Source of the DNA: Cyanophora paradoxa
Taxonomy: Eukaryota; Glaucocystophyceae; Cyanophorales; Cyanophoraceae
NCBI GenBank assembly: GCA_004431415.1
Contig: QPMI01000190.1
Location: 1 to 64,000 of the forward strand
Direction: 5' to 3'
DNA length: 64,000 bases
Numbering within the stretch: the first letter of the stretch is position 1; the number at the start of each line of letters is the position of its first letter. The notes under the pieces were generated by a model. It had not been told where the DNA came from and made no database searches. It saw nothing but the letters and a program-made list of their open reading frames with translations. Made by a program: the position numbers and the translations under genes. Of this stretch, positions 30,078 to 41,633 are shown one piece after another.

Positions 30078-31931
30078 TCACTGGGAGGCGGGGGCGGGGG
30101 CGGGGGTGCGGGAGGCGGCGAGGATGCTCTGGGCGCGAAGGCGGGCGGGGCCGAGGGTCGGGGCGACGGAGCTGCCCTCCTTGGCGAGGCGGAGGACGGC
30201 CTCGACCTCCTCCGCCGTGCAGAAGCGCTGCAGGATCCCCCGCGCGTCCAGCGACCGCTCCCACTCCCGGTACCCCTCCGCGTCCCCGCCCATCACCTGG
30301 CCCCGCCGACAGTGAGCGAGGCGGGGGGAGGGGAGGGGCTGGTGAGGGGAGAGGGGAGGGGCGGGCCCTCGCGGCGAACTGGGCGTCGGTGGAGGAGAGC
30401 ATGGCGGAGAGGGAGAGGTCGGGGGGCCCGTGGAGGCGGCAGTACTCGCCGCGCGGCAGGATCCGCCGCACCAGCGACCGCTGGAAGAAGGTCGGCCTGC
30501 GCGCCAGCCCCCCGCCCGCTCGCCCCAGCCTGCCCCGCGCAGAGAGGGGCCGGCGGCGCGCGCGCACATCTTGCAGATCGACTCCGGGCCGGGCCGCTGG
30601 AGCTCCTGCGTCAGGTACTTGTACTTGGGCTTGATGTTGTACTCCAGGTTCAGCTTCAGGAACGTCGACTGCGGGGGCCGTGGGCAGGGGCGGGGGGCGG
30701 GGCGGGGCGGGGCGGGGGGCGCCTGGGTGATGATCTTGGTGACGGACTCCTTGTCGAGGCCGAGGGAGCGGAGCCAGTCGATCTTGGGCATGAAGCCGTG
30801 CTCGAGGTTCATGCCGAGCAGGGTGGGGACCTCCCCCAGCAGCTCCACCAGCTCCTCCCACGAGAGCAGGTCCCGGAAGAACTGGATCTTCCCCGCCAGC
30901 GTCTCGGGCAGCATCCCCAGCGTCTCCGGCTGCCGCCTGAAGAGCAGCTCCACCACCGCCTCCGGCAGCTCCAGCTTCAGGATGTACTCCGCCGTCTCCC
31001 GCAGCTTCTCCGGCCGGTACTGCTCCCCGCCCCGCCCCGCCTCGCCACCCCGCCCCCGCGCCCCCCGAAGCACGCCCCGCCACGCGCACCTTGAACAGGA
31101 AGGGGCTCCGCCGGATGGGGACGATCAAACTGAGGTGGCGGGCGGACGGGCGGCGCTGAGCACGGGGCGCGCAGGGCGGCAAGGCTGCGGCGCGGCGCGC
31201 GAGGCGCACTCATCCTCGACGACGCCGCCCATGCGGAGGACGTCGCAGATTCCCTCCATGCTCTTCACGTCGCAGTCCAGAAGGTACGGGAACTTGATTG
31301 CCATCTTGAAGATTTCCTGCTTCTCCAGGCCCATCCCCTCCAGGAAGCAGATCACGGATTCTGTCTTCTCTATGCTGATGCGGCTGCGGGCGCGCAGGCG
31401 TGAGCGCCAGATCAGGCCAGACCGAAGGTACGGGGCGCGCGGTCCGCACTTGACGAGCCGCGGGACCTGCACGCAGAGCGCTTCTACTTCGGTGCACGAT
31501 AACGCTAGACGATCTTCCAAGTACTTGAGCACTTCCGGGGACGCGTGCTCGAGGAAACGGGCCGTGTCTTGGGCACTCGTCTTGGCTCTGGCGCCTGCTC
31601 TCCCAGCGTGAGCTGTGCATCTGCAGGGGTCGTACGCGATCAATCGCAAGTCCGGAGGCACGGGCGAGGGGCGAGGCGCGCACAGCCAGCCCTTTGATGC
31701 TGATCGAAGGCCCTGCGGGCTCCGGGCAAGGGCCTGGAAGATGCGCTTTGGTAGTTTACCACCGGTCCATCGCGAGCGGAGAAGCGGCCTGTGCGGCGCG
31801 GCCGTGTGGCGCGCTCGCGCGACTGCATCGCTCCTGATGCATTCGGATGGCTCGTATTGGACGCCCACGCGCTCTCGCAAAGACGTCGGAGCTGCGCTGG
31901 CGATATAGCTAGCTCCCTCGCCCCGCGGCAT
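30078..31931 (-). CDS. mTERF-domain protein
   Basis: Mitochondrial or plastid transcription-termination-factor family: tandem helical repeats that bind organelle nucleic acids. ATG 31929-31931 begins MPRGEGASYIASAAPTSLRE, a leader that could be a targeting peptide. Repeats include DTARFLEHASPEVLKYLEDR, VICFLEGMGLEKQEIFKMAI then KFPYLLDCDVKSMEG, YILKLELPEAVVELLFRRQP and LVELLGEVPTLLGMNLEHGF. They continue with MPKIDWLRSLGLDKESVTKI and LEYNIKPKYKYLTQELQ. The C-terminal exon has RRILPRGEYCRLHGPPDL, then REWERSLDARGILQRFCTAE, and ends PAPAPASQ-stop at 30078. The leucine/proline spacing (hydrophobic-P-x-L-L) is typical of mTERF motifs. It converges on the RsmJ-like gene. Confidence 0.83.
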
Positions 31932-32089
31932 CAGCTAGATCGCTTCTTTTTTTCACGACGGGTACGCAAGCAAGCCAAAGAACAAAGCGCGCAGCTAGCG
32001 GCCACGGTCTCGACGTGCGGGAGATACGCAGTCACTAATCCGCGCACCGCTCAATCTTTGTATACGCCTTGCGCGCCTACGACGACGCC

Positions 32090-33143
32090 ATGTCGAAGCC
32101 GGTCCTCTACAGCTACTGGCGATCCAGCAGCGCTTGGCGTGTACGCATCGCGCTGGCCGTCAAGGTCGGTGGGTCGTCCCAGGTCTCGCTCGCTCTCCTC
32201 GGCGCTCATCGCAGGCCTCGCGCAGGGCATCGAGTACGAGTACCGGGCGGTGCATCTCGTCAAGGGCGGGCAGCGCGATGCTGACTTCGTGGCCCTGAAC
32301 CCAATGAAGCAGGTTCGTCTGCCCGGCCGCGTTGCATACGCAGCTGCACGGCAGCTCAGACCACTCCCCGTAGTGTGCCGTTTTGACTTTGCATAGGTCC
32401 CGGCTCTGCTGATTGACGGGCGAGCTCCGATCCGCCCGCGTGGCCCGCGTGCCGCATGCGAAGCCCAACCGAGCCTCGCTGGTGCAGATTGACTCTGACC
32501 CAATCTGCGGCGATCTGCGAGTACCTGGAAGAGACGCGCCCAGGCAGGCTCTCCGCTCCGTCTCTTGCACTCCTGCATCGCTCAGCTGTTATGCCGCGCG
32601 CAGAGATTCCGCTTCTGCCGGCGTCGCCCGCGGACCGGGCGGCGGTGCGGCAGGTGGTGAACATCGTCGCGTCGGGGATACAGCCGCTGCAGAACCTTGT
32701 CGTGCTCCAGCGCGTGGAGGAGGCGCAGGGCGAGGCCGCCAAGAAGGAGTGGGCCCGCAGCTTCATCGCCGCCGGATTCGACGGTCCGCGCCGCGCCGCC
32801 CGCCCGTGCCCGCGCTGGCAGCGGGCCGCGCCCGCTCTGAACGCGCAGGGGCGCCGGCGCGGGCAGCGCTGGAGGTTCTCCTGAGGCGGACGGCGGGCGT
32901 GTGCTGCGTCGGGGACGCGCTCACGCTCGCGGACGCCTTCCTCGTCCCGCAGGTGCTTCTCGCACCCGCCCTGTTCGCGGGACGAGCTCGAGCTCGAGAC
33001 GGACGGGGCGGCAGGTGTACAACGCGCGGCGGTGGGGCGTGGAGATGGCCCCCTACCCGACGATCGCCCGGCTGGAGGCGGCCCTCGCCGAGCTCCCCGC
33101 CTTCAAGGCCGCGCACCCCTCCGCCCAGCCCGACGCCGAGTAG
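32090..33143 (+). CDS. Zeta-class glutathione S-transferase / maleylacetoacetate isomerase
   Basis: Glutathione-dependent isomerase of tyrosine and phenylalanine breakdown (maleylacetoacetate to fumarylacetoacetate). Starts MSKPVLYSYWRSSSAWRVRI (ATG 32090). The zeta-class SSCx(W/H)RVRIAL motif is present with Ser in place of Cys. The following exons read GIEYEYRAVHLVKGGQRDAD, FVALNPMKQ/VPALLIDG, SAAICEYLEETRPG, PLLPASPADRAAVRQVVNIV and SGIQPLQNLVVLQRVEEAQG. The next are GVCCVGDALTLADAFLVPQ/VYNARRWGVEMAPYP and FKAAHPSAQPDAE-stop. All are in family order and total length is close to the usual 210-220 residues. The cytosol is the usual location; no transit peptide is seen. Short GT-AG introns separate the exons. 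Confidence 0.92.
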
Positions 33144-33507
33144 TGCACGCGTACGTGGGCGCCTGCGCCTGCCGGGATTCGGATCCCGGCCCCAAATGAA
33201 CTTCGCTATGCTGCGCTATATATATATGCGCGCGAAGCGCAAGATTCGAATCATGATCATGCGCAGGTGTAGAGGTGCGCATGCACCTGTACCCTGCTGA
33301 TTCGAATGCTGTACCCTCAACGTGGGGTACACAGTTCGAGAGGTTCCAAACCTGTTGGCTTGTGCAGTCGCAGCCGCTAGCTTTAGCTACAGAGACTGCT
33401 GCCATGTTGGTTGATCGCAAATGAAGCCTCGGCCGCCCTAGCTAGCAGAGGGGGCTCTTCGTTAACTGAGGCAGCCACAGGGCGAGTCGCTTGGGGCAGC
33501 AGCGGCC
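33144..33507. other. Intergenic with AT-rich patch
   Basis: Contains a (TA)n patch near 33218-33229 and a small inverted motif around 33268-33290 (CAGGTG...CACCTG). Nothing else recognised. Confidence 0.5.
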
Positions 33508-36500
33508 ATGACGCAGTCTATGCGCCTCTCGCTAGATAGCGCCGTTGCGCGCACGGCGTTGCCAGGCGAGGAGGTGGAGCCGTCTGATGTCGAGCTCCTG
33601 GCCGGCTTTCTGAATGGAGGCAAGGTGGACGGTCTCAGCAAGTTCACGCAGGATGCCAACAAGAGAGTATGCTCGTTGCGCCGCCCCCCCAGGCGCTTGG
33701 GTGCTGAGCGGCGTTCTGCCCGCAGGCTTCCGTGGCCTACGAGGAGCTAACGGGGCTGCGGGGGCGCGTGGAGAGGAGATCCACAAGAAGACAGTCGATC
33801 ATGGGAAACGCCCGAGCTATCGCGGCTATGGCGGCCGGCCGCCGGCAATCTATTGTCGGGGCCTTCATTCCGTCCCGGAAGTCGAGGTGCGGGGGCCGCC
33901 AGGGCTCCGCGCTGCGGCGCGGCGCGCGTCTGACAGTATGCAATGCTCAGCTACGTGAAGATGCAGCAGGAACGCTTCCGAAAGTTCGACACCGTCTGGG
34001 GCGACATCCGCTCCATGCTGTACCGCAACCAGAAGTGGGAGTCCGAGCACGAGAGTGCGCCCATTTCTTTCTATCAGACCATGCGCTCCTTTAACAGCGC
34101 GCTCCGGTCCGCGCCGCGCTGATATTCGCGCGCCCAGTTCTCCAGCCGAACGTGTGGACGCCCGGGAACGTGGAGAAGGAAAAGTGGGTCCCGCCGCGAG
34201 TCCCTGGCGGCGCAGGGCTTGCAGCTGATGGGGCAACAGGACGAAGTACTACGTGGTGGACATCGCGGAGCACGGGAAGGTGAAGATCGACCTGCAGGCC
34301 ATCGACGGCGACTCGGACCTCTAGTGCGCCCGCCCCGCCCCTCCCCGCTACCCCGGCCCGACTCGTCCGCAGCGTCTCGAACAAGTTCGAGTACCCCGGG
34401 AAGGAGGAGTACACGTGGAAGTCCGCGGGCGAGGGCAGCGATTTCGTGGAGGTCGACTTCTCGGACACCAGCATGCCCCTGGGGCCCCTCTTCATCGGTA
34501 CCCCCCTGCCCTGCTCCCACCACCTCCCCCCCTGCCCTGCCCCTGCCCCCGGGGCTTCCCCGCCGATCCGGGGGGGGGGCGGCAGGGGTGTACGGCTTCT
34601 CGGACTCGGAGTTCAAGATCTGCGTGAAGGCGCGGAACCACACCGTGCTGCCCCTCAACAAGTGCGCGCCCCGGGCGGGGGACGGGGGCGGGGGCCGGGG
34701 GCGAGGCGGGGCGGGGGCCGGGCAGGCCGATCCAGGGGACGGTGGCGGAGAACCAGGCCAAGTTCTACCGCTTCCTCTTTCCCCCGCGGGAGGAGAGCGT
34801 CACCATCACCCTCAAGGTGCCCCGCCCCGCCTCCCCCGCCTCCGCCCCGACGCCCCTCCCTCTCTCCCCCCATCTACCTCCCTCTCTCCGGGCCGCGCCG
34901 GTCGGCGTGGCGGGGGCTGTTGGCGACGGGCGCCGCCCTGCCCTCCTCCTCTCTCGCCGCCGCCGGCGGCGTGGCCTGGCGGGGCGTGGGCTGAGGGCGG
35001 GGCGGCAGGTGCTCGACGGGGACGCCGACCTCGCCGTCGACAACAAGCTCAAGTACCCCACCAAGAGTGCCCCCGCACCCCCGCCCCGCCCCGCCCCGCC
35101 CGCCGCCCCGCCCGCCGCGCGGGGCGTGTTTGCGAGGCGGGGGGGGCGGGGGCGCAGCGGGGGCGAAGTGGATCTCGGCGGCGGACGGGGACGACGAGAT
35201 CACGGTGTCGACGAAGGACCGGGGCTTCACGCAGGGCGCCTACTACGTCGGCGTCTGGGGCTTCTGCGAGTCCCAGTTCGTCATCCGCATGCGCGTCAAC
35301 CCCCGCAGTCCGCCCCCGCCCCCGCCGCCCCGCACCGTCCCCTCCCCGGCCCTCACCGCCCCCGGCAGCGGACGAGCGGCGCGGGGCGAACCGCGTGTAC
35401 CGGTACCTGCAGGACGACGAGGCGGAGGGGGAGGGCGCCGAGGAGGAGGCGGGGGAGGAGGACAAGGACCTCAAGGCGGCGCTCGTGCAGGGCGGGCGCG
35501 CCGCCGAGCGCGAGATCGACGCCGCCATCGCCAGCGGCCAGATCGCCCTCCCGGGCTTCACCCCCAGCGGCGCCGACGCCCCCGAGAGCCGCGCCCCGCA
35601 CGGGCTCTTCCGGCCGAGCGCCGGCAACGTGATGCGGCGGCCGCTGACGGGGCAGGCGAACGCGCTGGCGCTGCGGCTGCGGAGCGAGCTGCAGAGCGCG
35701 CGGGCCTCGGGGGAGGCCCCCGCCGGCCTCCAGGAGCTCGTCACGCCGCGGGCCCCGAGGGGGCGCTGCGGGGGACGCCGCGCGGGCGCACCTGCGGCTC
35801 GCCGGCGAGGTCTCCGCCTCGGCGACCCTCCGCGCCGTCCTCCAGGAGACGCGCGCCGCCGCCGCCCTCGCCGCCGCCGAGCGCCCCCGCGGCCCAGCCC
35901 CCACGCCACCGACTCCCCGCGCCCCGCCTCCGCCGCCCCGGCCCCGGCCCCGCCCTCCCGGCCCCCGCCCTCGCCGTCTCGGTCGGAAGCCGCCGCTGGG
36001 GCCCTCGCCGCGCACCTCCCCCGCGCCGCGCCCCGCCGTACCCCCGCTGCCCTTTCCGGGGCCTCCACCCCGCCCCCGGCGCCGCCGCCTCCCCTCGACG
36101 ACCCCGCGCCGCCGGCGACGCCGGCGCCGGGAGGCGGCGCCGGGACGCCGGCGCGGGCGGTGGTGGCGGCGGGCCCGGCGGAGGGCGGCAGCAGCAGCTG
36201 ATGACCGAGGCGCGGGACACGGCGGCCTACTTTCTCCCCTCGCGCCGCGCCTCCAGCGCCTCCGTCACGCGCGCCCGCCGCACCTCGAACGCCAGCGCCG
36301 TGGGCGTGCGGGCCGGCAGCGAGAGCCCCGTGCGGACCGCCCTGCGCCCCGACACGGCCCCGCGGCCCGAGACGGCGTCCCCCTCGCCCCTCCCCGCCGG
36401 CCTCGCGCCCTCCTCGACTCCAGGGTCCGCCCCGCCCCGCCCCGCCCCGCCCCGCCGCCCTTCGCGCCCTCGAACGCGGGCGGGGCGGGCGCAGGCGGGG

Positions 36501-37523
36501 CGGTGCCGCTGCACCTGCAGGCCCTCCACAACCTCGCCGCCAGCCTCGGCGCCCGGGCCCCGTCGCCCCCACGCCGCCCCGTACCCCTACCCCGCCTTTC
36601 CCGACCCGCAGGCCCCCGTCTCGCCCGCGTGCGCCCCTCCCGCCCTCGGCCCCGCGCCGGGCGCTGAGGCGGGGCGGGGGCTGGCAGGGGACGCGGCAGC
36701 CGAGCGGGGCGTGGGTGCGGGGGGCGGGCGGGGCGCGGAGCGCGGCGGAGGGATGGCGACGCTGGGCGACATCATGGTCGCCTCCCTCGCCGGCCGCCCC
36801 GCCTCCTCCCCCGCCGCCCCCGCCGCCCGCTCCCGCTCGGCCCCCTTCCCCTCAAGCCCGGCGGCGGCGGCGGCGGCGGGGCGGGGACGCCGCCGTCGGA
36901 GGGGGAGGGCGGGGGCGGGGCGGGGGTCACCCCGAGGAGCTGGACGCCCTCTACCGCCACTACTACGCCTCGGACGGGAGCCGCCGCGCCAGCGCCTCCG
37001 CCCGCCCCCGCGCCGCCTCGCCGCCTCCGCCAAGGCCCCCGCCCCGCCGACGTCGCCGCCGCCCGCCTGCGGGCGCAGCTCGCGCAGACGGCCCCCGACC
37101 TCGAGCCGACCACGGCGCGCCGCGCGCACTCGGCCTCCCCCTCGCCGCGCCCGCCGCCCGGCCCGCCGCCGGCAGCCGCCGCTCCGGCCTCGTACGGCAT
37201 GCGCGCCACCGTCAAGACCTCCCCCGCTACGTCACTGCCACGCCCCGGCCGCCCCCTCCCCGCGCCCCGCCTCGGGGGCCCCACCCGCACCGCCGGCCCC
37301 GGCCCGCGGCGACCGCCGGCCGGTGGCGCCGACGCCGCCGCCCGTGAGGCCTGGGACGGCGCCGGCTGGCTTCCCGCGGGCGCCGCGGCCGCCCGCTGCG
37401 CCGCGGGCGACGGGGGCGCAGACGGTGGCCGAGGTGGCGGCGAGCCTGCAGCGCATCCAGGGCGAGATCGGCAGCCTCCTCACCTCCCGCATCGCCCCCG
37501 CCGCCGCCCCCGCCCCGGCCTAG
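33508..37523 (+). CDS. Large protein with pre-peptidase C-terminal-like beta repeats and Pro/Ala-rich tail
   Basis: Long multi-exon gene starting MTQSMRLSLDSAVARTALPG. After a basic helical region (QQERFRKFDTVWGDIRSMLY), at least two beta-rich units follow that resemble pre-peptidase C-terminal domains. Unit one: YYVVDIAEHGKVKIDLQAID with GDSDLYVSNKFEYPGKEEYT, then FSDSEFKICVKARNHTVLPL. Unit two: AKFYRFLFPPREESVTITLK with VLDGDADLAVDNKLKYPT, then DEITVSTKDRGFTQGAYYVG and SQFVIRMRV. A helical acidic region (about 35380-35760) and a very Pro/Ala/Arg-rich tail (35760-37440) come next. It ends with the coiled-coil-like TVAEVAASLQRIQGEIGSLL and the stop at 37521-37523. Exon frames in the low-complexity tail are uncertain. 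Such beta domains usually mediate adhesion or secretion. Here function is unknown. Confidence 0.6.
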
Positions 37524-38059
37524 GCCCCGCCCCGCTCGGGGGGGCCCAGCCCAGGGCCCCACACTTTCATGCATACTGTATTATTCACAGGCAGGTCTTC
37601 TCCCGGCCACGCGCCTGCGAGGAATGTACCTAAGCAGCTACAGCGAGGGCTAGCCTAGCTACGTACTACGGTAAGAGATTCAGCTGTACATGTGTGCAGC
37701 GAAAGCAGTGCAGACTCTGAGGAAGAGTAGTACTGCGTTCGAATGCACACTAATCGAATCATGAACGGCATTATGAAAAGCAAAACTGGCGTTCTGTTAC
37801 ATTCTGATGCATGATCAGCGAGCTCTCATGGCAGCAGCGAGCTCTCATATGCATCGATCAGCCCGGCAGCGAGCTCTCAGCCTGGCAGCCTGGCAGAGTC
37901 TGGAACTTCGGAAGGATAATCGCATCTCAGCTGCAGAAAGTCTCAGAGCCTAAGCTTCATGTCAGTAGTTGAAAAGTGTTGAAAGAGGCCGAGTAGGATC
38001 GGATCATGAAAAACAAAAACACGACTATAAAAGAAATCCTTCCGCAAATCAAAAGCATC
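37524..38059. other. Intergenic with short direct repeats
   Basis: Lower-GC spacer. The motif CAGCGAGCTCTCA occurs three times between about 37817 and 37881, followed by three spaced CTGGCAG units. No gene or RNA recognised. Confidence 0.55.
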
Positions 38060-39675
38060 TCAATACCGAGACGAAGCATCCGAGTATTGTCCTGGGCCTC
38101 TGAGGCTCCGACAGGAAAGTCCTGTGCGAGAATCGAGGGCGAGGCCTGAGGGCGCACACAGGAAGAGCCCCGGGCCCCGCCCTCGCGCGAGCAGAGGCTC
38201 GAGAGGGGCGTCAGGCCGGGGCGGCAGCGCAGGCAGGGGGCGCGGGGCCGAGGGCGGGGCGGGGCCGCGCGGCGAGGGCGGCCCGCGCGGCGGCAGTGGC
38301 CTCCGGGTGGGCAGGTGGAGGGCCGCGGGGGCGAGGGCGGGGCAGGCGGCGGGGAGGAGGCGGGCGAGCTCCTCCCAGGCGGCCGCCTCCTCGCGGGACC
38401 GGGCGACCTCGCCGGCCGGGGCGGGGGCCTCGGGGCGAAGGAGAGGGCGCGGAGGCGGGGCAGGGCGGCGAGGCGGCGAGCAGGGGCCCGGGCCCCCCGC
38501 GAGGAGTGCCCCTCGCCGAGCCGCAGCCGCTCGAGGCTCGCCGCGTGCGCCCCGCCTGCCGGCCGCCTCGCAATCAGCGGCGGCGGGCGAAAGGAGGTCG
38601 CTTTGAGGAGGCTGGGGCGGGGGCGCGCACGGGCGAGCCAGTCGAGGAGGGCGGCGGCGCGCTCGGGGCGGGCGCGGCGCGGCGTGACGAGGGCCGCGTC
38701 GAGCTCGAGGGCCCCCGCGAGGGCGTCCCCAGGCACTCGGCGGCCGCCGCGCAGGCCGGCCAGAGGGCGACGGCGCGGCAGCCGGCGGCGGCGAGGCGGG
38801 CGAGGGCGCGTCGGCGGCGCACGCCTCGTCGTGCACGCGGTGCAGCACGAGGCGCTCGGGGACGAGGCCGGCCTCGAGCAGCGCCCGCAGCGGGCCGGGG
38901 CCGCCCCAGGAGACGCACGCGGCGCGTAGGGTTCGGAGGGCGGGGAAGGCGGCGCGGAGGGGGGCGAAGGGGGCCCCCTCGCCGACGGCGACGAGGGGCG
39001 CGTCGAGGGCGAGCTCCTCGAGGCGGGGCGCCGGCCCAGCCGCCGCCAGCGCCTCCGCCGCGTACACGAAGCGCGCCTCCCCGGGCGGCGAGCCGGGGTC
39101 CAGGAAGCGCAGTGAGAGGGCGCGCAGGGCCGGCAGCGCCCGCAGTGACACTCCTTCCAGGTCCAGCGCGCCGGGCCCCGGCCCGCCGGGCTGCTGCGAG
39201 GCCGCCGGACTCGGTTCCACGCTCTCCAAATAGCTGATCTTCAGGCGCTCCACGCTGGGCGGCGCCGCCGCGAGGAGCGAGGCGAGCTTGACGCCGCGGC
39301 CGACCGCGACGATCGAAAGCTCCTGCAGCTGCGAGAAGCGCGGCTGTTGCAGCAGCGCCGGAGCATTCTCCGGGGTGACGACCGGGAGCTCGTTTGCGCG
39401 CACGTGCGTGTAGCCGACGTGTAGCCTGCGGTGGACGGTCAGCACTCAACCGCGCGCGCGAGGCGGCGGTTGCATCGGCTCGGCGGCGTGGCGCACTGCA
39501 AAGACTTCCAGCAGTTCGGGCTATACGATGCCACAGCAAACCGCCGGCTGACGGCGGCGGCCAGGTAGCGGTCACGCTGGCCCAAAAAGAGCAGGACGGC
39601 CTCCAGCAGCTCGTCCGGCAGATCGGCTATGCACGCTGGCGTTGTCGATCTAGACCAAGCCAACGCGACGCTCAT
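38060..39675 (-). CDS. F-box protein with leucine-rich C-terminal region
   Basis: Starts MSVALAWSRSTTPACIADLP (ATG 39673-39675). The F-box follows at once: IADLPDELLEAVLLFLGQRD and YLAAAVSRRFAVAS, which would dock on Skp1 in an SCF ubiquitin ligase. After an intron near 39500 come irregular leucine-rich repeats: QPRFSQLQELSIVAVGRG, SVERLKISYLESVEP, SLRALPALRALSLRFLDPGS, PRLEELALDAPLVAVGEG and FPALRTLRAACVSWGG, then PLRALLEAGLVPERLVLHRV. Downstream repeat-like blocks (LAALPRLRALSFAPRPP) sit in another frame, so at least one more intron is needed. The 3' end is therefore uncertain; 38060 is the last in-frame stop of one reading. Substrates unknown. Confidence 0.65.
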
Positions 39676-39764
39676 AGCTGATGTGGCCGGCTGCAGCTGC
39701 GCGCAGCCTTCGAGAAGGTTTTCCAGTACGTACTAGCTAGTACTAGTGGTTGCAAATTGCAGAA

Positions 39765-39830
39765 GCTGAGGTTTGACGGACGAAAGTTTGGACGAAAGCT
39801 GAGGTTTGACGGACGAAAGTTGGACGAAAG
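39765..39830. repeat. 33-bp direct repeat, two copies
   Basis: GCTGAGGTTTGACGGACGAA followed by AGTT occurs at 39765 and again at 39798, with GGACGAAAG following each. A short tandem duplication in the AT-richer spacer upstream of the F-box gene. Confidence 0.85.
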
Positions 39831-40053
39831 GAAAGCTCACAGTTGCAGTACCCCTTCACGCCCGCAGAACGGACAGCTGCAGGGCCCTGCAGTGCACCCG
39901 CGATGCGTTGCGCAGCTCCTTCCCCGACAGAGGCCGCGCTCAGGTACGCGCATGCGCAGCGCGCGCGCACGCGATCGAGCTTGTTTAAATTCAAGCTTGC
40001 CTCTTTTTAAAGCTTCGGGCGCTCGCGGTCGAGCGCCGACGTCGCGCGCGCAG

Positions 40054-40425
40054 GGGTTCCGTATGGATCTACACGCGCCCCGCTCTGGCAGGCCACCCAA
40101 TCCCTCTGTGCGCTCTTCGGCGAGCAGCACTCACATTGGGCACCAGTGCGCCCCCTTCGTCTTCGATTTCGTATGTTTTCTATAATTAATTTGATCTCGC
40201 GCGCGGCGTCGCGCAGGCGATCCGCACGGATTGCGATGGCCCCAGTACCCCAGCTTCGATCCGACGCGGCGCGATGCGGCTCCACCTTACGCACCTTCGG
40301 GAGCGGGGGAGGCCCGGTACCGGTCTCCCGGTCCGGGGCAGTATTCCTCTCCCTTAGCGGCCAGTCCGTGGCGGGAACGGGCGAGCCTCCGGGCACGGCC
40401 CGCACCTCTGATCTTCCGATCTTAA
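40054..40425 (+). CDS. Possible 3' fragment of a sperm-tail PG-rich (SHIPPO/STPGR) protein
   Basis: Two putative exons joined by a 46-base GT-AG intron (40171-40216, donor GTATGT, acceptor GCGCAG). They would encode VPYGSTRAPLWQAT in the first exon. The second encodes WPQYPSFDPTRRDAAPPYAP and then ARYRSPGPGQYSSPLAASPW, ending at TAA 40423-40425. PGPGQY is the signature of sperm-tail PG-rich repeats found in axonemal and microtubule-associated proteins. No convincing upstream exon or start was found, and dispersed repeat sequence starts within about 10 bases of the stop. It may be a truncated gene or chance. Confidence 0.35.
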
Positions 40426-40433
40426 GCACGTAG

Positions 40434-40582
40434 GGCAAGTAGACCTAGGGTTTCGATCTCGAGCTTCGGTATTCGATTTCGATTTTCGACGTCGCTTGCC
40501 CATCTGTCTGAGCCCTTACGATTCGACCGGCGGCCCACTGCTAGCCAAACAGCTGCTACGGCTAGTCCAGATGTCGTTGGTC
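40434..40582. repeat. Dispersed repeat, interrupted by the CACTA-like element
   Basis: Its first part (40437-40505) matches 52520-52590 almost base for base around TTCGATCTCGAGCTTCGGTA. Its second part (about 40509-40582) matches 53747-53825 around CCTTACGATTCGACCGGCGG. It continues after the element at 45020 with GTCGTGTCTGAAATGCAA, as in the uninterrupted copy. Confidence 0.85.
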
Positions 40583-40622
40583 CACAGCGGAACGCTTGTA
40601 TGGGGAAAAAAGTATCCGAGTT
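40583..40622 (+). repeat. Left terminal inverted repeat of the CACTA-like element
   Basis: CACAGCGGAACGCTTGTATG followed by GGGAAAAAAGTA and CCGAGT after one variant base. Reverse complement of 44980-45019. Confidence 0.85.
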
Positions 40623-41633
40623 TAAAAAAAATCGTTAGGTAAATTCTTATGTAAATTCCGAGCGGGGGTAGACCAGCCGAGGCGGCTGTTATACCGGTTC
40701 CCGTTGGCAAAAAAACTCCGCCGGACTAACCGCAAAAAAACCGCCGGCCTGGCTCTACCCCGCCCGTCTGACCGTCTTGTAGAGCAGCTGCAGCGTGCTA
40801 AGCGTTCCGGCTGCGGGAATGAGTTCAGCTGCGGTGTGTGCGCTAGCGAGAATGCCTCCGTCAAGCTCGGCGGCCGCTAGGTGCATTTTGGTGGAAGATG
40901 CCTCCCGGTCCACTCGTTTGACAGCGCGCAGGCCGCAGGCAGATGCCAGGAGATGTGAGAGATGATGACGCTTGCAGTTGGAGGACAGGTGCCCTCGTTT
41001 GGCCGACCTTGCTGCTAACGGTCGCATTGGACCAAGCAGATTCCCGCAGAGCTAAGCGATCTAGCCTCTCTTTTCTGCTCTGTTGGCTGATGTACGACCT
41101 CTTTGCAGGTCCCAGGCGCCCTCCGACACTGCTCAGGTGCATTTCGTCGTGTTGTTGCTCCCCAGTGAGTCCCCACCCGTTTGACACGATGCAGATCCAG
41201 ACTGCAGGAGCATGGCATTACCATAAAGCACCGTGCAGAACCATCGGTACAGGTGCGATTGTACTCGTTCTGCCGACTTCCATCTGCGAGCCGCTTCCGC
41301 GATGCTGCGCTTCCACCCGCTAGATACGGCGGCATGGCGGCGCCTACGAAGTAGCATGTCGTTAGCAGAATGTCGATGAAACATCTAGGTCCCTCTCCCT
41401 TCGCGTCCTGCTCACGTTTGTCCGATCGCAGCACATCTTGTCACGGCAACACTGGGGATGTTGCGCGGAAGCTCATTGAATCATACATAGATCCACTACT
41501 GGTTAGCGTTACTTCCTCTTTCGCTCTTCTTTTGCTCTGCCGCCGCCGCTCATTTCGGACCTTCAGGTTCTTTTCCGCCCGATCATCACTCGGCGTGTTG
41601 CTCCACGACGCTGTTCGGCCGGCTGCGGCGCAA

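Noticed and set aside
33185-33200. GGGATTCGGATCCCGG resembling a tRNA T-arm
   Set aside because: It is a simple palindrome; no D-arm or anticodon arm lies upstream at the right spacing.
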